DNA of 52,431 bases, from contig NZ_BDGB01000150.1 in assembly GCF_002157585.1 (NCBI RefSeq), forward strand, positions 1-52,431, read 5' to 3'. This document shows, piece by piece, positions 25,650 through 34,387 of this stretch. Position 1 is the stretch's first letter, and each line of letters begins with the position of its first letter. The position numbers were made by a program, and so were the translations under genes. The notes under the pieces are model-generated. The model was not told where the DNA came from and made no database searches. It saw only the letters and a program-made list of their open reading frames with translations. The DNA is from Lentilactobacillus parakefiri. Its GTDB lineage: Bacteria > Bacillota > Bacilli > Lactobacillales > Lactobacillaceae.

Positions 25650-26388
25650 TGTGGCTGATTTTAGGTGCTATTATCATCGCGGTAAATGGTGTTGACGGGA
25701 TTAAATCATTTGCCAGCCTGGCAATTAACTTCGCTATCATCTTGTTGATGATTCGACTCATCTCAATGGGTTTTTCATTTATTCTGGTGGTGGGCGTGTG
25801 CACTTTGGTGATCCTTTGGTCGACAATTTACTTTGGTGTCTCTAATTTAGATGTTGCAGATATTGCTTTTATCGGATCACTGATTGTGATTGCAATTGTC
25901 GGGTGCTCATTTTTGGAATTTTTCAGATGGCCCAGGTTCAAGGATTTGGCGAAGAAAACACCTCTGAACTGGAAGACATGTCACTTTATGTTGGCATTAA
26001 TTATCAAAGCATTTCTATCACCATGACGATTTTAAGTTGTTTGGGAGCAATCATTGAAGCGTCGGTTTCCGTTTCGGCAGGGATTTGGACGCTGATGGAC
26101 AAGAAAATAGATAATCGGATACATATTGGTGCATATGGTCGACAAGTGGGCAGCCAGATGATTGGAACAGCATTTAACACATTGTTCTTTGGCTTTTTTG
26201 GCGGCTCACTGGCTTTGTTCATCTGGTTTGTTAAACTCAACTATTCATTGGGACAATTTATCAACAATAAGATTTTTGCCGCGGAAGTGTTGGTAACGAT
26301 GCTGTCCGCAATTGGCGTTATCTTGGTTATCCCAGTGACAATTAAAGTGTTTAAATTTGTTGCTCGAAAGAAGAGCTCGGGTCAATGA
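25631..26388 (+). pseudogene. YibE/F family membrane protein, second of pair, frameshifted
   Basis: Starts at ATG 25631 (MGSITLMWLILGAIIIAVNGVDGI) behind GGAGGT, inside the end of the first gene. The frame breaks near 25907: one more G in GTCGGGTGCTC gives IVGVLIFGIFQMAQVQGFGEENTSELEDMSLYVG and then the family motif SCLGAIIEASVSVSAGIW. The 758-base span is one base short of whole codons. The C-terminal part to 26388 is intact. Relatives are ~250 residues, as here. The frameshift falls in a G run and could be a consensus error. Confidence 0.8.
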
Positions 26389-26410
26389 ATTGATCTTGCC
26401 AGATCGCACA

Positions 26411-26452
26411 AATAGGCAGTTGTCCTAAATTCAGAACAACTGCCTATTGTTT
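26411..26452. terminator. Bidirectional terminator
   Basis: AATAGGCAGTTGT (26411-26423) and ACAACTGCCTATT (26436-26448) form a perfect 13-bp stem between convergent genes, with GTTTG on the plus side and TGTGCG on the minus side. Terminator strength is moderate. Confidence 0.65.
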
Positions 26453-26502
26453 GATGCTTTGAGATCGAAATGCCTTCTAGCTCAATCTCTTTAGTACGCT
26501 AT

Positions 26503-27219
26503 TTATTGTTTAATTTGTGTCAGCACATTCTTGATAGCCTGTGCCTGGAACTCAGCTTCAGCCTGTTTCACAAGTTTGGCTCGGTCAGCGGCAGACATTG
26601 TTGGATTCTTTTTCATGGCAGCTGTCACTTGTCTGGTGACAAATGCTTTGCCTTGGGCCTTAAGCTTAGCTTGATAAGACTTGTTTGCCATGATTTTTTT
26701 AAGGGCCTTGGCTTGCTGAGTGGAAAGCACTTGGACTGATTTGTTAACGTAGAGAATGTTATGACGTTTGACAAATTTGTGACTTTCACCAGCGATGCCA
26801 AACCACAACTTGGCAGTATCACTCTTGTATTCCCAACGCGTAGTTTGAGTCACCATCCGGTTTGCACCATTGGTTGTGACAACCTGATTGGTGGTATCAG
26901 TGGTTTGGGTATGGGACTTCTTTCTGGTATTCTCTGATTTCTGGTAGATGTATACTTGGTGTTTATTGGCAGTGCCAATTGGCTGGTACAAAAACATTTT
27001 CACCTGCTGATTACCAATTGGGTAAATATCTTGGGTAGTTGTCTTGGTAACTTCGTGCATTCCGTAATGGTCATGGTCGTTTCTGATGATGAAGACCATC
27101 GAGACAATTGCCATCAGCAGTGACAATATTGTTAAGGAGCAACTGGCTGGCTTATTTGAAATATAGATGAAGAAAATGAAGGAAAGCACGACACCTAGTG
27201 TAAGGGTAACAATGATCAT
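26503..27219 (-). CDS. DUF4811 protein, partner of the LmrB-type pump
   Basis: 238 residues. Two N-terminal membrane helices (about 1-22 and 27-45), then a soluble part with Thr/Gln-rich strands (YPIGNQQVKMFLYQPIG; WEYKSDTAKLWFGIAGESHKF) and a Lys/Ala/Gln-rich helical tail. DUF4811 genes commonly follow LmrB-like transporters in lactobacilli; function unknown. The start shares one base with the pump's stop (TAATG), so translation is coupled. Confidence 0.8.
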   Translation of the reverse strand: MIIVTLTLGVVLSFIFFIYISNKPASCSLTILSLLMAIVSMVFIIRNDHDHYGMHEVTKTTTQDIYPIGNQQVKMFLYQPIGTANKHQVYIYQKSENTRKKSHTQTTDTTNQVVTTNGANRMVTQTTRWEYKSDTAKLWFGIAGESHKFVKRHNILYVNKSVQVLSTQQAKALKKIMANKSYQAKLKAQGKAFVTRQVTAAMKKNPTMSAADRAKLVKQAEAEFQAQAIKNVLTQIKQ

Positions 27220-28691
27220 TAGTCTTCACCTCCATTTTTGGTGTAATCACTTGATTGGCCGCGATTCTTCAAGAAAAAGGCGGTAATCAAGGCTAAGATA
27301 CAGAAGAGCAGCGAAATGGCAAAGGCTGCATGATAACCGGTCAAGGTGGCGTTGATCATATGATCACGGTAACCAAGTGGGTTAGACGTCAGCATGGACT
27401 TGCCGGGCTGATTACTCTTAGTGACGTTGGTCAAGATACTGATTAATACAGCCGTTCCGACAGAAGAAGCAACCTGTCGCTGGGTGTTGTTAACAGCGGT
27501 TCCATGGCTCAATAAGTTGATTGGCAGCGAGTTCATACCAACTGTTGTAGCTGGCATCATTGTCATTGAAATTCCAAACATTCGGATCGCATAAAAGAAA
27601 ACAATGTAAAGAGTTGAAGTGCTTTTTGTAATAAAAATAAATGGAATGGAGCCCAGGGTTAATAAGGACATGCCTAAAATTGATAGGCGCTTGGCACCAA
27701 AGCGGTCAACAGCTCGACCAGTGATTGGACTCATAATCCCCATCATTAAGGCTCCTGCCAGCAAGGTTAATCCAGAATGGAAGGCTGACATGCCTTTAAC
27801 AATTTGGAGGTACAGTGGGATCACCATTTCAACGCCGACCATGGCCATCATTGTAACTGAACTCAAAATTGCGGATACGGTAAATGGGGCTGAGCGGTAA
27901 ACACGAAATTCCAGGAACGGTGTTTTCATCGTTAATTGACGCCAGATGAATAGCACAATGAAGATAACTCCAACAATTAGTGTGGAAATAACTGTGGTGC
28001 TGCCCCAACCGTCTTCACCAACGGACGAGAAGCCGTAAAGCAAACTACCAAATCCGATAGTCGACATTACGATAGAGAGAAGATCGATTCCAGTCTTTTT
28101 GGTATCTAATACACTTCTAACAAACCAAAAACTGGCCAGAATGACTAGGAACATTAATGGAATGATCATGCCGAACAAATCACGCCAAGTCCAGTTGTCG
28201 ATGACCCATCCGGAAAGGGTGGGGCCAATGGCAGGTGCCAGACCAATAACGATCCCGGCAAGCCCCATGGCAGTCCCACGTTTAGCAGGTGGGAAGATGG
28301 ACAACATAATTGTCTGAAGTAATGGCATCGTCACCCCAACACCGAGGGCTTGGATCAAACGACCGATTAATAAGGTCGCAAAGTTTGGTGCGATGTAACA
28401 AACGATCGTTCCAGCGAAGAAAACGGTCATGGCGCTAATATAGAGCCACTTGGAGTTGAATCTGGTGCTTAACCAAGCACTAACAGGAATCATGATTCCG
28501 TTAACCATCATAAAACCAGTGGTCAGCCACTGAACAGTCGAGGTGTTGACGTCGAATGCTTTCATAATGGTCGGAAAGGCGGTTGAAAGAATCGTCTGAT
28601 TCAAAACGGTACAAAATGTTCCAATTAGAATAACGATAATCATCAAACCACGGTTGTATGACTTCCCGTTTTTATCTACTGCGTTACCCAC
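27219..28691 (-). CDS. DHA2-family multidrug MFS transporter, LmrB-like
   Basis: 490 residues with fourteen predicted helices. Motif A-like loop SAWLSTRFNSKWLY between helices 2 and 3, and the antiporter motif C GIVIGLAPAIGPTLSGW in helix 5, mark a proton-coupled DHA2 (EmrB/QacA, LmrB) exporter. The first cytosolic segment is short (MGNAVDKNGKSYNRG). Forms an operon with the DUF4811 gene. Divergent from a MerR regulator with an operator-like palindrome over both -35 boxes, so that regulator very likely controls it. Substrates probably lipophilic drugs or lincosamides. Confidence 0.92.
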   Translation of the reverse strand: MGNAVDKNGKSYNRGLMIIVILIGTFCTVLNQTILSTAFPTIMKAFDVNTSTVQWLTTGFMMVNGIMIPVSAWLSTRFNSKWLYISAMTVFFAGTIVCYIAPNFATLLIGRLIQALGVGVTMPLLQTIMLSIFPPAKRGTAMGLAGIVIGLAPAIGPTLSGWVIDNWTWRDLFGMIIPLMFLVILASFWFVRSVLDTKKTGIDLLSIVMSTIGFGSLLYGFSSVGEDGWGSTTVISTLIVGVIFIVLFIWRQLTMKTPFLEFRVYRSAPFTVSAILSSVTMMAMVGVEMVIPLYLQIVKGMSAFHSGLTLLAGALMMGIMSPITGRAVDRFGAKRLSILGMSLLTLGSIPFIFITKSTSTLYIVFFYAIRMFGISMTMMPATTVGMNSLPINLLSHGTAVNNTQRQVASSVGTAVLISILTNVTKSNQPGKSMLTSNPLGYRDHMINATLTGYHAAFAISLLFCILALITAFFLKNRGQSSDYTKNGGED

Positions 28692-28747
28692 GATTTACGA
28701 CCTTCTTTATTTAAAATTTTGATTTCTCTCAAAATCGAACATGGACT

Positions 28748-28808
28748 AATATAAATGATTCAGTATAATTGTCAAGTAAGTTGACAAACATATTTAAAAA
28801 TATATACT
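28748..28808. promoter_or_regulatory. Overlapping divergent promoters with palindromic operator
   Basis: TTGTCAA-GTAAG-TTGACAA (28769-28787) is a perfect inverted repeat. Its right arm is the -35 (28781-28786) of a plus promoter with TATACT at 28803-28808 (16 bases); its left arm, read on the minus strand, is the -35 of the pump promoter with TATATT at 28748-28753 (16 bases). A regulator bound here would touch both promoters. Confidence 0.65.
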
Positions 28809-28917
28809 TAATGTTAATTAATGTCTCACTGGTATCAGACGATTTAATAATTGAAATGCCGGTTATAAGGCAATGGAAGCAATTACAACTTTTAAAAATG
28901 AGAAACGAGGGATCACT

Positions 28918-29358
28918 TTGGATAAAGAGTTCCAGCAGAAGCTGGCTCAAATTATGAAGGAAAACGACTGGCATCTTGGAATTGGCGACGTTTCAAACGC
29001 AACCGGCGTTTCCCAGACCAAGCTGCGCTATTGGGAGCGAAAGGGCTACATTGAGAGTACCCAGGGAAAGGGCCAGAATCGAAAGTTCACCTATAGTATG
29101 CTGATGAAGGTTTATCAGATGAAGTTGTTATTGGACCAGGGACACACATTGGCAGTGGCAGCTCAAAAGGCAGAATCGAAAAGCCACGAACTCAAGCTAT
29201 TGAAACAGGTGTTGTTTGACCGCTTCGAAGGCATGGCCGAAATCGATGGTCATCCCGCGGTTAATCTTGGTTTTCTCGATGATCGTGAGGATTCGCTGCT
29301 CTATGCGGTGGTTAAAAAAGATGGCACCAAGTTCAAGGTCGTGCCAGTAAAAAAATAA
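28918..29358 (+). CDS. MerR-family regulator
   Basis: 146 residues from TTG 28918, which has GAGGG seven bases before it and gives LDKEFQQKLAQIMKE; the ATG at 28873 has a poorer site and would add 15 residues. The winged helix is GIGDVSNATGVSQTKLRYWERKGYI followed by the wing QGKGQNRKFTYS. A helical linker (MKVYQMKLLLDQGHTLAVAA) and a small C-terminal domain (PAVNLGFLDDREDSLLYAVV) follow, without metal-binding cysteines. Divergent from the LmrB-type pump, whose promoter it probably regulates. Confidence 0.87.
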   Translation: MDKEFQQKLAQIMKENDWHLGIGDVSNATGVSQTKLRYWERKGYIESTQGKGQNRKFTYSMLMKVYQMKLLLDQGHTLAVAAQKAESKSHELKLLKQVLFDRFEGMAEIDGHPAVNLGFLDDREDSLLYAVVKKDGTKFKVVPVKK

Positions 29359-29439
29359 AGTTAAAAGAATTTATGCTTGATTTTTATACCCCTAGAAGCG
29401 TTAAACTGTTACTGATAGAAAATTGATGGAGGAAAATTC

Positions 29440-30624
29440 ATGTTAGAGAAGATCACTTACAAAGAGCTGCTTAGCCATGCGTTTGATATTCCAGTATCCG
29501 TTACTTACTGGGATGGTAAGACCGACAATTACGGAGATGGCGAGCCGCAAGTTAAGATTCAGATTAAGAAAGAAATTCCATTAAAGAAAATGACTTCGCA
29601 ACCCACCTTGGTGTTGGCAGAAGCTTATATGAATGGTGATATTGAGATCGACGGCAGCATTCAAGAACTGGTTGCCTCAGCATTTCGTGCTGACCACAGT
29701 TTCCTCACCAACAATCCGTTTTTGAAGCATTTACCAAAGATCTCTCACTCTGAGAAGGCCAGTGAGTCGGATATCCAAAAACACTATGATATCGGGAATG
29801 ACTTCTACAAAATGTGGTTGGATAAGACTATGACCTATTCATGTGCCTACTTTGAGCACGATGATGATACTTTGGAACAAGCCCAAATGAATAAGGACAG
29901 TCATATTTTGCACAAGCTCAAGCCGGTTGCTGGCAATACTTTGCTGGACATTGGCAGTGGCTGGGGAACCTTGTTGTTCATGGCTGCCGAAGACTTTGGC
30001 TTGAAAGCAACTGGGATTACCTTGAGCCAGGAACAGTATGATTACACCAAGCAGCAAATCAAAGAACGCCACCTTGAAGGCAAGGTTGACGTTTTACTTG
30101 AAGATTATCGTGAAGTCAAAGGACAATTTAACTACGTTACTTCCGTTGGGATGTTTGAACACGTGGGTAAAGAAAACCTTGGCCTCTACTTCCAGAAAGT
30201 TCATGATTTCTTGAAACCTGAAGGACGGGCACTCATTCATGGGATCACTGGTCAACACCAGGGAGCCGGGGTTGATCCGTTCTTGAACAAGTATATTTTC
30301 CATGGCGGCTACATTCCAAATGTCGCTGAAAACATGATCCACATCATGGATGCCGGGATGCAGATGAGTGATTTGGAGCCATTGCGCCGTCACTACCAAA
30401 AGACGTTGGAAATCTGGTACGCCAACTACATGAAAGTCATTGATAAGGTAAAAGACAAGTACGGTGTGCCATTCTCCAGAATGTGGGGCATGTACTTACA
30501 AGCCAGTGCCGCTTCATTTGAGGCCGGTAATATTGATGTCATGCAGTATCTGTTGACCAATTCACCAAGCGGAACCGGTCTGCCAATGACGCGTCAGTAT
30601 GTTTACCAAGCTGAGGGCGAATAG
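29440..30624 (+). CDS. cfa: Cyclopropane-fatty-acyl-phospholipid synthase
   Basis: 394 residues. Converts unsaturated phospholipid acyl chains to cyclopropane chains with S-adenosylmethionine, at the membrane surface. Seen: N-terminal lipid-binding part (to ~100), EKASESDIQKHYDIGNDFY, YSCAYF, the SAM loop LLDIGSGWGTLL (about 168-179), SVGMFEHVG and LIHGITG. GGAGG precedes the ATG; a terminator follows at 30646. In lactobacilli cfa is stress- and stationary-phase-linked. Note that the Met genes that feed SAM are damaged in this window. Confidence 0.96.
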   Translation: MLEKITYKELLSHAFDIPVSVTYWDGKTDNYGDGEPQVKIQIKKEIPLKKMTSQPTLVLAEAYMNGDIEIDGSIQELVASAFRADHSFLTNNPFLKHLPKISHSEKASESDIQKHYDIGNDFYKMWLDKTMTYSCAYFEHDDDTLEQAQMNKDSHILHKLKPVAGNTLLDIGSGWGTLLFMAAEDFGLKATGITLSQEQYDYTKQQIKERHLEGKVDVLLEDYREVKGQFNYVTSVGMFEHVGKENLGLYFQKVHDFLKPEGRALIHGITGQHQGAGVDPFLNKYIFHGGYIPNVAENMIHIMDAGMQMSDLEPLRRHYQKTLEIWYANYMKVIDKVKDKYGVPFSRMWGMYLQASAASFEAGNIDVMQYLLTNSPSGTGLPMTRQYVYQAEGE

Positions 30625-30645
30625 TTTAATAATTTATAAAATACT

Positions 30646-30678
30646 AAAGGGAAACGCAATTTTGCGTTTCCCTTTTTG
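30646..30678 (+). terminator. Intrinsic terminator after cfa
   Basis: AAAGGGAAACGCAA and TTGCGTTTCCCTTT form a perfect 14-bp stem around TT, with TTTTTG at the end. Confidence 0.9.
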
Positions 30679-30725
30679 TCTGCCAATACGTTAATACAAT
30701 TGATGAAGCTTGGACACCGTAGTTA

Positions 30726-31027
30726 CTATTCTTCATGGCCGATCCGCTTTAAATAATTTGCAAACGGTTCTTGCCCCGTATCGATACCTGATTCTTTGGC
30801 CTGGTACCAATTAATTTTATCATTGAGAATCTGCAGATGGTGCTGGACCTGACGATACTGATCCATAAAGTCTGTTCTGGTTTGTTTCAACAATTCAAGC
30901 CGGTTGAGAATGGTTGAATCGCCTTCAGCCCGCCAAGTAACGTATTGTTTGAGGTCGTTGATGCTCATTCCGGTGCCTTTAAGGTGCAGCAGGAATTTGA
31001 CCCACTTGATGTCTTCGGGGTTGTTTC
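30726..31027 (-). pseudogene. MerR-family regulator, 5' end deleted
   Basis: About 95 codons of the C-terminal half of a MerR regulator: DIKWVKFLLHLKGTGMSINDLKQYV, GDSTILNRLELLKQTRTDF, then a coiled-coil helix ending KRIGHEE. The DNA-binding winged helix is missing. The open frame upstream of about 31020 is antisense to a different gene tail (31028-31173), so the 5' end has been removed by a deletion. The surviving piece has no start or promoter of its own. Confidence 0.8.
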
Positions 31028-31173
31028 CACAACTTGAGGCCCATATGAAAATGGCCAAGTCAAATGGAGTCACAAAAGATGAAATGGTTGAGATCATCAC
31101 CCATTTGGCATTTTATGCTGGCTGGCCAAAGGCTTGGTCGGCGTTTGGGATTGCTAAGAAACTTTTTGATTAA
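31028..31173 (+). pseudogene. Carboxymuconolactone-decarboxylase family protein, 5' end deleted
   Basis: The last ~48 codons of a CMD/AhpD-like protein: LEAHMKMAKSNGVTKDEM, EIITHLAFYAGWPKAWSA, FGIAKKLFD and stop. The first half with the CxxC region expected upstream is absent; its place is taken by the tail of the minus-strand MerR gene. CMD genes next to divergent MerR genes are common in lactobacilli, so the two tails are probably the ends of one deletion that took the shared promoter and both 5' halves. Confidence 0.8.
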
Positions 31174-31323
31174 TTGATGGATGAGAATTCATGAGCAGCC
31201 GGAAGCAATTCTGACTCCTTTGTTTATAAAAAGACTAAATTATCTTGAATCCATACAAATTACCGAGTTATCGATGATTGGTGATAATTAATCCACAAAG
31301 TGAATGCCAGTTTAGAATCATTA

Positions 31324-31376
31324 TTGAAAACCGATTAAAAGTATCGTACACTTGAGTCAGTTAGTAAATAACTGAC
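31324..31376 (+). promoter_or_regulatory. ahpC promoter and downstream inverted repeat
   Basis: TTGAAA (31324-31329), 17 bases, TACACT (31347-31352). GTCAGTTA-GTAAA-TAACTGAC (31356-31376) lies over the expected start and ends just before the AGGAGG site, so it could be an operator or an mRNA hairpin. It is not a PerR box. Confidence 0.5.
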
Positions 31377-31392
31377 ATAGGAGGAATTGAAT

Positions 31393-31956
31393 ATGAATTT
31401 CATTGGTAAAGAAATTGATGATTTTAACGTTAACGCATTTCAAGATGGGGATGTTAAACAGGTGACCAAGAAGGACTTGCTCGGGTACTGGTCGATTGTG
31501 TTCTTTTATCCTGCTGATTTTTCATTTGTTTGTCCGACTGAATTAGGAGACTTGGCAGACAATTATGCTGATTTCAAGAAAGCCGGCGCTGAAATTTATT
31601 CCGTCTCAGAAGACACTGAATTTGTTCACCAAGCTTGGCATGAACGCAGTGAGGAAGTTGGTAAAGTTCAATATCCAATGATTGCTGATCCTGCCGGCAA
31701 GCTGGCTCGGTTTTTTGACGTCCTAGATGAGGATGCCGGCCAGGCTTATCGCGGGGTCTTCATTATTGATCCTGAGGGCAAAGTTCGTTCATATACAATC
31801 AACGATATGGGGATTGGCCGAAATGCCAAGGAAGTGTTGCGGACCCTTGAAGCTGCTCAGTTCGTCGCTGAACATGGTGATCAGGTTTGCCCAGCAAACT
31901 GGAAGCCTGGCGAAAAGACATTGAAGCCTGGCACTCAATTAGTTGGTAAAATTTAA
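31393..31956 (+). CDS. ahpC: Alkyl hydroperoxide reductase C (2-Cys peroxiredoxin)
   Basis: 187 residues from ATG 31393 (AGGAGG eight bases upstream; a TTG at 31387 is unlikely). The peroxidatic cysteine is C47 in FVCPTE; the resolving cysteine is in the C-terminal VCPANW. Reduces H2O2 and organic peroxides in the cytosol. No ahpF follows; instead a hairpin repeat ends the unit, so an electron donor (AhpF or thioredoxin system) must be elsewhere. Useful in a catalase-free aerotolerant organism together with the NADH oxidase at 35134. Confidence 0.96.
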   Translation: MNFIGKEIDDFNVNAFQDGDVKQVTKKDLLGYWSIVFFYPADFSFVCPTELGDLADNYADFKKAGAEIYSVSEDTEFVHQAWHERSEEVGKVQYPMIADPAGKLARFFDVLDEDAGQAYRGVFIIDPEGKVRSYTINDMGIGRNAKEVLRTLEAAQFVAEHGDQVCPANWKPGEKTLKPGTQLVGKI

Positions 31957-31980
31957 TCGGTTCTTGAGTATGGAACGACA

Positions 31981-32169
31981 AGAGGAGGGTGGGACAAAAA
32001 CATTTCGCGTCTCACCCGTACTTCAGCAGTTTGAATATTACATTGCAGAAACGTGGGAATTAAAGCAGTTTCCGGCCATAGAAGCAAGAAATCCAAATAT
32101 TCAAGTTCAGGATATTCGGATTTCTTGCTTATATTCTGGAAACTAATCGCTTTAAGTCCCACTCTCCTC
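31981..32169. repeat. Dispersed hairpin element, type 1, copy C (inverted)
   Basis: Reads in the opposite direction to copies A and B. The ends are GAGGAGGGTGGGAC and GTCCCACTCTCCTC, nearly perfect inverted repeats, so this copy shows the outer limits. From the minus strand: TAAAGCGATTAGTTTCCAG, an inner arm pair (GCAAGAAATCCGAATATCC and its complement) unlike A or B, then the tail with AAGTACGGGTGAGACG and GTCCCACC. It lies between ahpC and the marR gene, both of which end here. Confidence 0.85.
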
Positions 32170-32238
32170 TGTTTGCGTTTGAATGTTGTCTAGCCGAATT
32201 GTACGCCAATAATCCCTTATACATTGAAAGCTAACCGC

Positions 32239-32700
32239 TTATCGTCCCACGCTCTTAGTGTCGGTCAGTTTTTCTTTCATTTCTCGGGTTAAAATTTCCA
32301 GGTTTTGAATGAATTGATCTGATTGGGCTCCCAAGATTGTACGAAGTTGTTGTTCCGTTGCGTCATAAAACGTCCGGCCACGCTTAGCGGATTGTTGGGC
32401 CTTCTTAGTTAATTGGATAACTTTGTACCGGCTGTCAGTCTTAGACGGTACTCTGTGGATTAATCCTTTTTTCTCCATCAGCTGAAGAAGGGTGGTCGCA
32501 GAAGATTTCTGAATATTAAATTCTTGTTCGACGTCAGTCTGATAAAGGGCGCGATCAGATTGATTTCGATACAAAAAATCAATGATGCTCATTTGGACTT
32601 GAGTCAAGCCCATCTTCTTTGCCTCTCGTGAAGAATATCGCTGTAGATCGTTATTTAAATTTTTCAGAAGAATTCCGATTTGCTCAGTCATAGGTCCCAT
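32239..32700 (-). CDS. MarR-family regulator
   Basis: 153 residues (or 150 from the second ATG at 32691). MarR winged helix: LTQVQMSIIDFLYRNQ, recognition helix SSATTLLQLMEKKGLI, wing VPSKTDSRYKVIQLTKKA, and dimerising terminal helices. It is divergent from the DHA2 pump at 32848 with an 9-9 palindrome near that gene's start, so it is the likely repressor of the pump. The reading ends at the type 1 hairpin element. Confidence 0.9.
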   Translation of the reverse strand: MGPMTEQIGILLKNLNNDLQRYSSREAKKMGLTQVQMSIIDFLYRNQSDRALYQTDVEQEFNIQKSSATTLLQLMEKKGLIHRVPSKTDSRYKVIQLTKKAQQSAKRGRTFYDATEQQLRTILGAQSDQFIQNLEILTREMKEKLTDTKSVGR

Positions 32701-32806
32701 ATCTCACTTTCGCAGGCAATGTCTAATCAGTTATTTTAGCTGATAGCCAGTCACATGTAAATAACGAAAATAGTTGCAGTGCGTTCAAAAAGGTGATAAA
32801 GTGTCT

Positions 32807-32830
32807 AATTAGTTCCATATAGAACTAATT
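32807..32830. promoter_or_regulatory. Probable MarR operator
   Basis: AATTAGTTC (32807-32815), CATATA, GAACTAATT (32822-32830): a perfect 9-bp inverted repeat just before the ribosome site of the divergent pump gene. The size is usual for MarR operators. Confidence 0.6.
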
Positions 32831-32847
32831 GCTTAGTGGAGGATTGT

Positions 32848-34238
32848 ATGACACGAAAATTATCTTTAAAACTGTATTTATCAATTGTTGCGACCGGCTT
32901 AATGGCCTTTGTGGGGTGCTGATCGAAACAGCAATGAATGTAACTTTTCCTAAACTTATGACTCAATTCAACGTTGATACTGCGACCGTGCAGTGGCTGA
33001 CAACTGGGTACCTGCTGATTGTTTCGATTATTGTGCCGATCTCTGGCGTTTTAAAGCGCCGATTTACGACAATGAGATTGTTTATTGTCGCTAGCGTCTT
33101 TTTTATCTTGGGGCTGCTAATTTGCACACTGGCAAACGACTTTGGCATTTTATTGGTTGGCCGGATTATTCAAGGTGTTGGAACCGGAATTGCATTGCCA
33201 CTGATGTTTAACATTATTTTAGAGCAGGCACCATTGGATAAAATTGGCCTGCTGATGGGGATTGGTACTTTGGTGACTGCCATTGCACCGGCATTGGGAC
33301 CAGGTTATGGTGGCCTGTTAATTGGACTGGATTGGCATCTTATCTTTGGGATTTTGTTGGTTATTATGGTGATTGCGCTCGTACTTGGATTAGTATCAAT
33401 TAGGCAAGTCTCGCAAACTGAAAAGATTTTTCTAGACCTGTTGTCTTGGTTGATGGTGTCAATTTTCTTTGCCGGCGCAATCTTGGCTTTTAATAATATC
33501 GAAAGTTCACTGGATACTGCGGCAGCATATGCTATCATCGCGATCATTGGGTTAGTTGCTTTTATCGTCCGTTCAAAACGGATTGATAACCCAATTGTCA
33601 AATTAGCCGTTTTTAAAAATCGATCCTTTAACCTTCATGTGTTAAGCTTCGTCATCTTTCAAATTATGAATGTTGGGGCAGCGTTTGTTTTACCCAACTA
33701 TCTCCAAATTGTTGCCCATACGTCGTCACTGACGGCCGGATTGTTATTACTTCCCGGCGCCGCAATGGGGGCGGTCCTGGCTCCGGTAAGTGGGACAATT
33801 TATGACCGTCTCGGGGCAAGAAAGCCGATTACAACCGGCCTTACCCTTCAGGTTGTTGGGATCATCTTGTTAATGGTTGAAGCGCTGTCGGCCAACCCGA
33901 TTCCACCTTTAATCGGGTACATTTTGATGATGCTTGGAACAGGATTTGCAATGTCGACGGTCATCACCAATGGGCTTGCGCAAATTCCATCTTCACAAAA
34001 CGTTGATGGAAACGCCGTCTTTAATACGCTCCAGCAATTTGCCGGTGCTCTTGGGACTGCAGCTATCGCATTGGTGGTTGCACTGGCTCAAGTTAAAACA
34101 GATTATGTCCACACAACTGCCCTGGGAGCCCAACATGCGTTTATATTGTTGCTTATTCTGCAGGTAATTAATATTATCTGCATTTTTGCGGGGTTGCATT
34201 ATGGAAAGTCTCCCCAAAAAGCAAGCGTGGGACAATAA
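32848..34238 (+). pseudogene. DHA2-family MFS transporter, frameshifted near its start
   Basis: Fourteen-helix DHA2 exporter of ~463 codons. ATG 32848 (MTRKLSLKLYLSIVATGLMAFVG) follows GGAGG, but the frame stops after GTGGGGTGCTGA; one more G gives MAFVGVLIETAMNVTFP, the normal continuation, and the 1391-base span is one base short. The rest is open and shows PISGVLKRRFTTMRLF, the motif C region GTLVTAIAPALGPGYGG and YDRLGARKPITTGL. Paired with a divergent MarR gene. G-run frameshift: mutation, phase-variable switch or base-call error cannot be told apart here. Confidence 0.85.
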
Positions 34239-34261
34239 CGGGCATCCCCTTATACGCTCGG

Positions 34262-34368
34262 AATCTGCTTATATGGCCGGAAACTGCTTTAATTCCCACG
34301 TTTCTGCAATGCAATGTTCAAACTGCTGAAGTACGGGTGAGACGCGAAATGTTTTTGTCCAACCCTCG
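34262..34368 (+). repeat. Dispersed hairpin element, type 1, half copy D
   Basis: Only the right half is present: CTGCTTATATGGCCGG, AAACTGCTTTAATTCCCAC, then the tail GTTTCTGCAATG...AAGTACGGGTGAGACG...TTTTTGTCC, matching copy C very closely in its tail. The left arm is missing, so this copy cannot form the long hairpin. Confidence 0.8.
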
Positions 34369-34387
34369 CCTCGTTCCTGCTTTTGGA

